From Helicobacteraceae bacterium (GTDB lineage Bacteria; Campylobacterota; Campylobacteria; Campylobacterales; Sulfurimonadaceae), in the NCBI GenBank assembly GCA_024635885.1, contig JAGXIA010000068.1, positions 1 through 8,865 of the forward strand: a DNA stretch of 8,865 bases, read 5' to 3'. How positions within the stretch are numbered: position 1 is the first letter of the stretch; every line of letters begins with the position of its first letter. This document shows positions 6,339 to 8,865 of the stretch, in pieces. The position numbers and the translations under genes are program-made. The notes below the pieces were generated by a model. It saw only the letters and a program-made list of their open reading frames with translations, did no database searches and had not been told where the DNA came from.

Positions 6339-7537
6339 GTAGCCCAGAAAGTAAAAATTATGTTGACGCGACACAATTAACATACGAGCAACTGAAAAAA
6401 GTTGGAAAGTATTTGCAAAAAATGATAGAAGTTGGAGGGAGTGACCTTCACATTAAGGCGAATGCTGTCGTTCGCGCAAGAATTAATGGGAATATTGTTC
6501 AGTTTGGCGGAGGTATATTTGCAAAAGAAGATGCCCTTACTTTCGCAAAAGAGATTCTAAAAGGAAGATTTGCTGAATTTGTTGAAAAAAAAGAGATAGA
6601 TTTTGTTTATCCATTTAGTGAAACAAGTCGTTTTCGTGTCAATATATTTTTTCAGATGGATGGAGTCTCTGCCGTTTTTCGTACAATTCCTGTGAAAATC
6701 CCTGCATTAGATGAGCTGAACCTGCCTGCGGTAGTTAAAAAGTTCACTAAAATAGAGAGAGGCTTAGTTTTGGTTACAGGTGTAACCGGTAGTGGTAAAT
6801 CAACTACTTTAGCCTCTCTTATAAATGAGATAAATCTGACCAAGAAGAAACATATTATTACGATTGAAGATCCAATCGAGTTTGTACATAAAGACAAAGG
6901 CTGTATCATAAATCAACGTTCTGTCGGACAAGATACATTGTCTTTTGGTTCAGCACTAAGAGCTGCTCTTCGAGAGGATCCGGATATTATTCTTGTTGGG
7001 GAAATGCGTGACCAAGAGACTATTAACTTGGCTCTGCATGCAGCGGACACAGGGCATTTGGTTTTTTCAACTCTCCATACAATCGATGCAAAAGAGACGA
7101 TCAACCGTATAATCGCTCAGTTTCCTACAGAGGAACAAAATCGTATAAGACTTTCTCTCTCTGGAGTAATCCAAGGTATTGTTTCTCAGCGTTTAATCCC
7201 TACTGTAGATGGCGGACGTAGAGCAGCTTTAGAGATTTTAGTCAAAACTCCGACAATTGAAAAACTAATCATGGAAAATCGTGATTATGAAATTCGTGAG
7301 ACTATTGAAAAAGGACGTGAGCATTATAAATCTCAAAGTTTTGACCAATCAATTTTAGATCTTTATAATGAAGGTGTCATTTCAAAAGAGATGGCACTGG
7401 AAAATGCTACAAGTGCGGCAGATCTTGAACTCAGGATGAGTGGATTATCAGATGGACAAGTTTCTCAAAATGGTGACGAGTCAAAGAAAAATTCTGTAAA
7501 TGTTGCAGCATCAGATGACGTTTTTGATTTAAAATAG
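6335..7537 (+). CDS. pilT: PilT/PilU-family type IV pilus retraction ATPase
   Basis: A hexameric secretion-type ATPase of the family that powers type IV pilus retraction and twitching at the cytoplasmic face of the inner membrane. Features in order: N-terminal PAS-like half with GGSDLHIK (34-41); Walker A GVTGSGKST (149-157); Asp-box ITIEDPIE (175-182); Walker B IILVGEMRD (218-226) with Glu223; His-box STLHTIDA (245-252) with His248. These place it in PilT/PilU rather than PilB, which has a longer N-terminus and a zinc motif. The AIRNLI motif of classical PilT is replaced by TIEKLI (307-312), and the segment FDQSILDLYNEGVISKEMAL resembles PilU as I recall it, so the PilT name is tentative. 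About 30 polar residues follow the conserved core, giving 400 residues against the usual 345-380. No other pilus gene is in the window. The start overlaps tal by 4 nt. Confidence 0.9.
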   Translation: MSSPESKNYVDATQLTYEQLKKVGKYLQKMIEVGGSDLHIKANAVVRARINGNIVQFGGGIFAKEDALTFAKEILKGRFAEFVEKKEIDFVYPFSETSRFRVNIFFQMDGVSAVFRTIPVKIPALDELNLPAVVKKFTKIERGLVLVTGVTGSGKSTTLASLINEINLTKKKHIITIEDPIEFVHKDKGCIINQRSVGQDTLSFGSALRAALREDPDIILVGEMRDQETINLALHAADTGHLVFSTLHTIDAKETINRIIAQFPTEEQNRIRLSLSGVIQGIVSQRLIPTVDGGRRAALEILVKTPTIEKLIMENRDYEIRETIEKGREHYKSQSFDQSILDLYNEGVISKEMALENATSAADLELRMSGLSDGQVSQNGDESKKNSVNVAASDDVFDLK

Positions 7538-7578
7538 TTTTTTATTTTTTATTTAATTGGTTTTAAAGATTGATTAGA

Positions 7579-7584
7579 TATAAT
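7579..7584 (+). promoter_or_regulatory. Predicted -10 box for rplY-pth
   Basis: TATAAT within TTAGATATAATTGCG lies 31 nt before the rplY ATG. A partial -35 match, TTGGTT at 7557-7562, is spaced 16 bp upstream. The 78-bp gap after the ATPase gene is T-rich just after its stop codon (7538-7556), but no GC-containing hairpin precedes the T run, so I do not call a terminator. Confidence 0.65.
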
Positions 7585-7605
7585 TGCGCCTATTTTATAT
7601 ATTAC

Positions 7606-7610
7606 AAGGA
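7606..7610 (+). promoter_or_regulatory. Strong ribosome binding site of rplY
   Basis: AAGGA ends 5 nt before the rplY ATG at 7616. It is the best Shine-Dalgarno match in the window, as expected for an abundant ribosomal protein, and it supports the chosen start. Confidence 0.65.
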
Positions 7611-7615
7611 TTTAT

Positions 7616-8152
7616 ATGTTACAAGGCATAGTTAGAGAGAGTATTTTAAAGAGTGGAACTAACGCTCTTCGCAAAGATGGTTATCTAATTGCAAATATTT
7701 ACGGAAAAGGCATTGAAAATATTAATGCTGCATTCAAAGAGAATGAATATATCCGTACTGTTCGCAACAAAGAAAACTTATCATTCCCAGTAAGTGTTGG
7801 TGGTAAAGAGATGGATGTTGTTGTTCAGTCATATGAATCACATGCAGTTACAGGCAGACTTTTACACGTTGACTTAATGATAGCACAGAAAGGTCTTTTA
7901 AGTCATTACTACATTCCAGTTAAAACTGAAGGCATCGCATTTGGTATTATAAACAAAGGTCTTGTTAACATTTCTAAAAATCGCTTAAGAGTTAAAGCTG
8001 CAATTGAAAATGTTCCAAATGAAATTGTTGTAGATGTTACTCCAATGGACGTAGGTGATGCTAGACTTATCCGTGATTTACCTAAAATCGAGAATGTTAC
8101 ATTTACAGATTCAGATCGTGTAGCTGTAGTAAGTATTATCAAAGCTAAATAA
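7616..8152 (+). CDS. rplY: 50S ribosomal protein L25 (long TL5/Ctc form)
   Basis: L25 binds 5S rRNA in the large subunit; in long-form bacteria it is also called general stress protein Ctc. The 178 residues contain the N-terminal 5S-binding domain and the extra C-terminal TL5/CTC domain, whereas E. coli L25 has only the first (about 94 residues). Marks are the opening RESILKSGTNALRKDGYLIANIYGKG region (about 7-32), VVVQSYESHAVTGRLLHVDLM (68-88, the family's Q..(h)P/A...HVD element), then PVKTEGIAFGIINKG (101-115) and NEIVVDVTPMDVGDA (135-149) of the C-terminal domain. It has its own promoter and a strong AAGGA site. The pth gene follows after 2 nt; rplY-pth is a widely conserved pair in bacteria. 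Confidence 0.95.
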   Translation: MLQGIVRESILKSGTNALRKDGYLIANIYGKGIENINAAFKENEYIRTVRNKENLSFPVSVGGKEMDVVVQSYESHAVTGRLLHVDLMIAQKGLLSHYYIPVKTEGIAFGIINKGLVNISKNRLRVKAAIENVPNEIVVDVTPMDVGDARLIRDLPKIENVTFTDSDRVAVVSIIKAK

Positions 8153-8154
8153 TC

Positions 8155-8712
8155 ATGCTTATAGTCGGACTAGGTAATCCTGGGCCGACTTATGTACACA
8201 ATCGCCATAATATCGGTTTTATGGTTATAAATGAGCTTATCAAGAGATTTGATGCTCGTAAACTCCCTTCTTCGCCATTCAAAGGTGAACTTTTTAAATT
8301 TTCTGAACATTTTCTTTTAAAACCACTGACATATATGAACCTCTCGGGTGAGTCTATACAAGCAGTTAAAAATTTTTATAAAATTGAACAAGTTATAGTC
8401 ATTCATGATGATTTAGATTTACCATTTGGGACTCTGCGATTTAAATTTGGTGGTGGTCATGGTGGACACAATGGCTTGAAATCAGCTGATGAAAAAATCT
8501 CTCGTGAATATATGAGAGTTCGTATGGGCATAGGAAAACCGGAACATAAAGGAGAAGTTGCTTCTTATGTTTTGAGTGATTTTAATGAGTCAGAGCAGAA
8601 GCATCTTGGCATGTGGATTTCTCATACTTGTGATGCAGTTGAGTTTTTACTGCAAAATTCTCTCGAAGATACCAGTTCTAAATTTGCAATTAAAAAATTT
8701 CAGCTAGAATAG
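8155..8712 (+). CDS. pth: Peptidyl-tRNA hydrolase
   Basis: Pth cleaves the ester bond of peptidyl-tRNAs released prematurely from ribosomes and so recycles tRNA; it is a cytosolic monomer. The 185 residues match the family (about 185-195). Catalytic and substrate residues are all present: GLGNPGPTY (5-13) with Asn8, RHNIGF with the catalytic His18, KPLTYMNLSG (56-65) with Asn62, VIHDDLDLPFG (82-92) with Asp85, and GGHNGLKS (103-110) with Asn106. These equal E. coli Asn10, His20, Asn68, Asp93 and Asn114. The start is 2 nt after the rplY stop and has no Shine-Dalgarno, so it is probably translated by coupling from rplY. Confidence 0.97.
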   Translation: MLIVGLGNPGPTYVHNRHNIGFMVINELIKRFDARKLPSSPFKGELFKFSEHFLLKPLTYMNLSGESIQAVKNFYKIEQVIVIHDDLDLPFGTLRFKFGGGHGGHNGLKSADEKISREYMRVRMGIGKPEHKGEVASYVLSDFNESEQKHLGMWISHTCDAVEFLLQNSLEDTSSKFAIKKFQLE

Positions 8713-8737
8713 CACTTAACTTTATTAATGGATTTGT

Positions 8738-8865
8738 ATGCTGGCTTTTAAATATATATCTTTGCATTACATAAAATACTTTTTAATTATTCTAATTGCC
8801 TTGGTGCTTTTTTTAGTCGGCTTTGATTATATGGAAAATGCAGGTGATCTTTCAAACTCTGCAAA
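8738..8865 (+). CDS. LptF/LptG-family permease, N-terminal fragment cut by window edge
   Basis: Forty-two codons are visible from ATG 8738 and remain open at the window end. The fragment begins with a short basic/aromatic stretch (MLAFKYISLHYIKYF), then one long hydrophobic segment (about residues 14-29) and an acidic GFDYMENAGDLSN region. This is the typical opening of YjgP/YjgQ (LptF/LptG) proteins, the inner-membrane parts of the ABC transporter that extracts lipopolysaccharide for transport to the outer membrane. A weak GGA lies 5 nt upstream. It starts 25 nt after pth, and in C. jejuni, as I recall, a membrane protein of this family also follows rplY-pth. LptF and LptG cannot be told apart here, so no symbol is given. 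Confidence 0.7.
   Translation, partial: MLAFKYISLHYIKYFLIILIALVLFLVGFDYMENAGDLSNSA

Noticed and set aside
6652..7104. Minus-strand open frames opposite the pilus ATPase gene, and similar ones opposite bioD, pabB, the kinase, tal and rplY
   Set aside because: All are antisense to well-supported genes and lack their own start signals or motifs.
7535..7556. T-rich stretch after the pilus ATPase stop codon as a terminator
   Set aside because: There is a T run but no stable hairpin with G-C pairs before it.
1..8865. CRISPR arrays, tRNA or rRNA genes, insertion sequences, prophage or toxin-antitoxin genes
   Set aside because: I saw no repeat-spacer pattern, cloverleaf, transposase, terminal repeats or paired small genes; gene gaps are all shorter than about 80 bp.

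Overview
The window reads as chromosomal DNA of a Campylobacterota (epsilonproteobacterial) bacterium, most likely a free-living Sulfurimonas-like one. The support is low GC content, tight same-strand gene packing, TATAAT-type -10 boxes without a convincing -35, a Helicobacter-type BioD, a 'HQWRQPL' histidine kinase of the kind common in this group, and the order tal-(pilT)-rplY-pth-lptF, which I recall in part from Helicobacter pylori (tal-rplY-pth) and Campylobacter jejuni (rplY-pth-membrane permease). The genus is inference; a search was not possible.

Layout. (1) Positions 1-702, minus strand: the N-terminal 234 residues of a Cys/Met-metabolism PLP enzyme that runs off the left edge. (2) A 52-bp divergent intergenic region (703-754) with a clear -10 box for the minus-strand gene. 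(3) Positions 755-5312, plus strand: a compact run of bioD, pyrB, pabB, an orphan membrane histidine kinase and an unrecognised Phe/Tyr-rich polytopic membrane protein. Gaps are 21, -11, 10 and 2 nt, so this is probably one transcription unit. (4) Positions 5325-7537: a new promoter, then tal and a PilT/PilU-family pilus ATPase overlapping by 4 nt. (5) Positions 7579-8865: another promoter, then rplY, pth and the start of an LptF/LptG-family permease cut by the right edge.

Function. The first operon mixes biosynthesis (biotin, pyrimidine and folate precursors) with a sensory or membrane pair. The second pairs a pentose-phosphate enzyme with a pilus-retraction motor. The third is translation and quality-control housekeeping leading into LPS export. 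Nothing suggests a mobile element, phage, CRISPR array, tRNA or rRNA, and no gene-free stretch exceeds about 80 bp.

The least explained part is the kinase and membrane-protein pair at 3235-5312. The PLP enzyme at the left edge also departs from its family at two active-site motifs. I do not see firm evidence of a wholly new system; the kinase/membrane pair is the best candidate for one.
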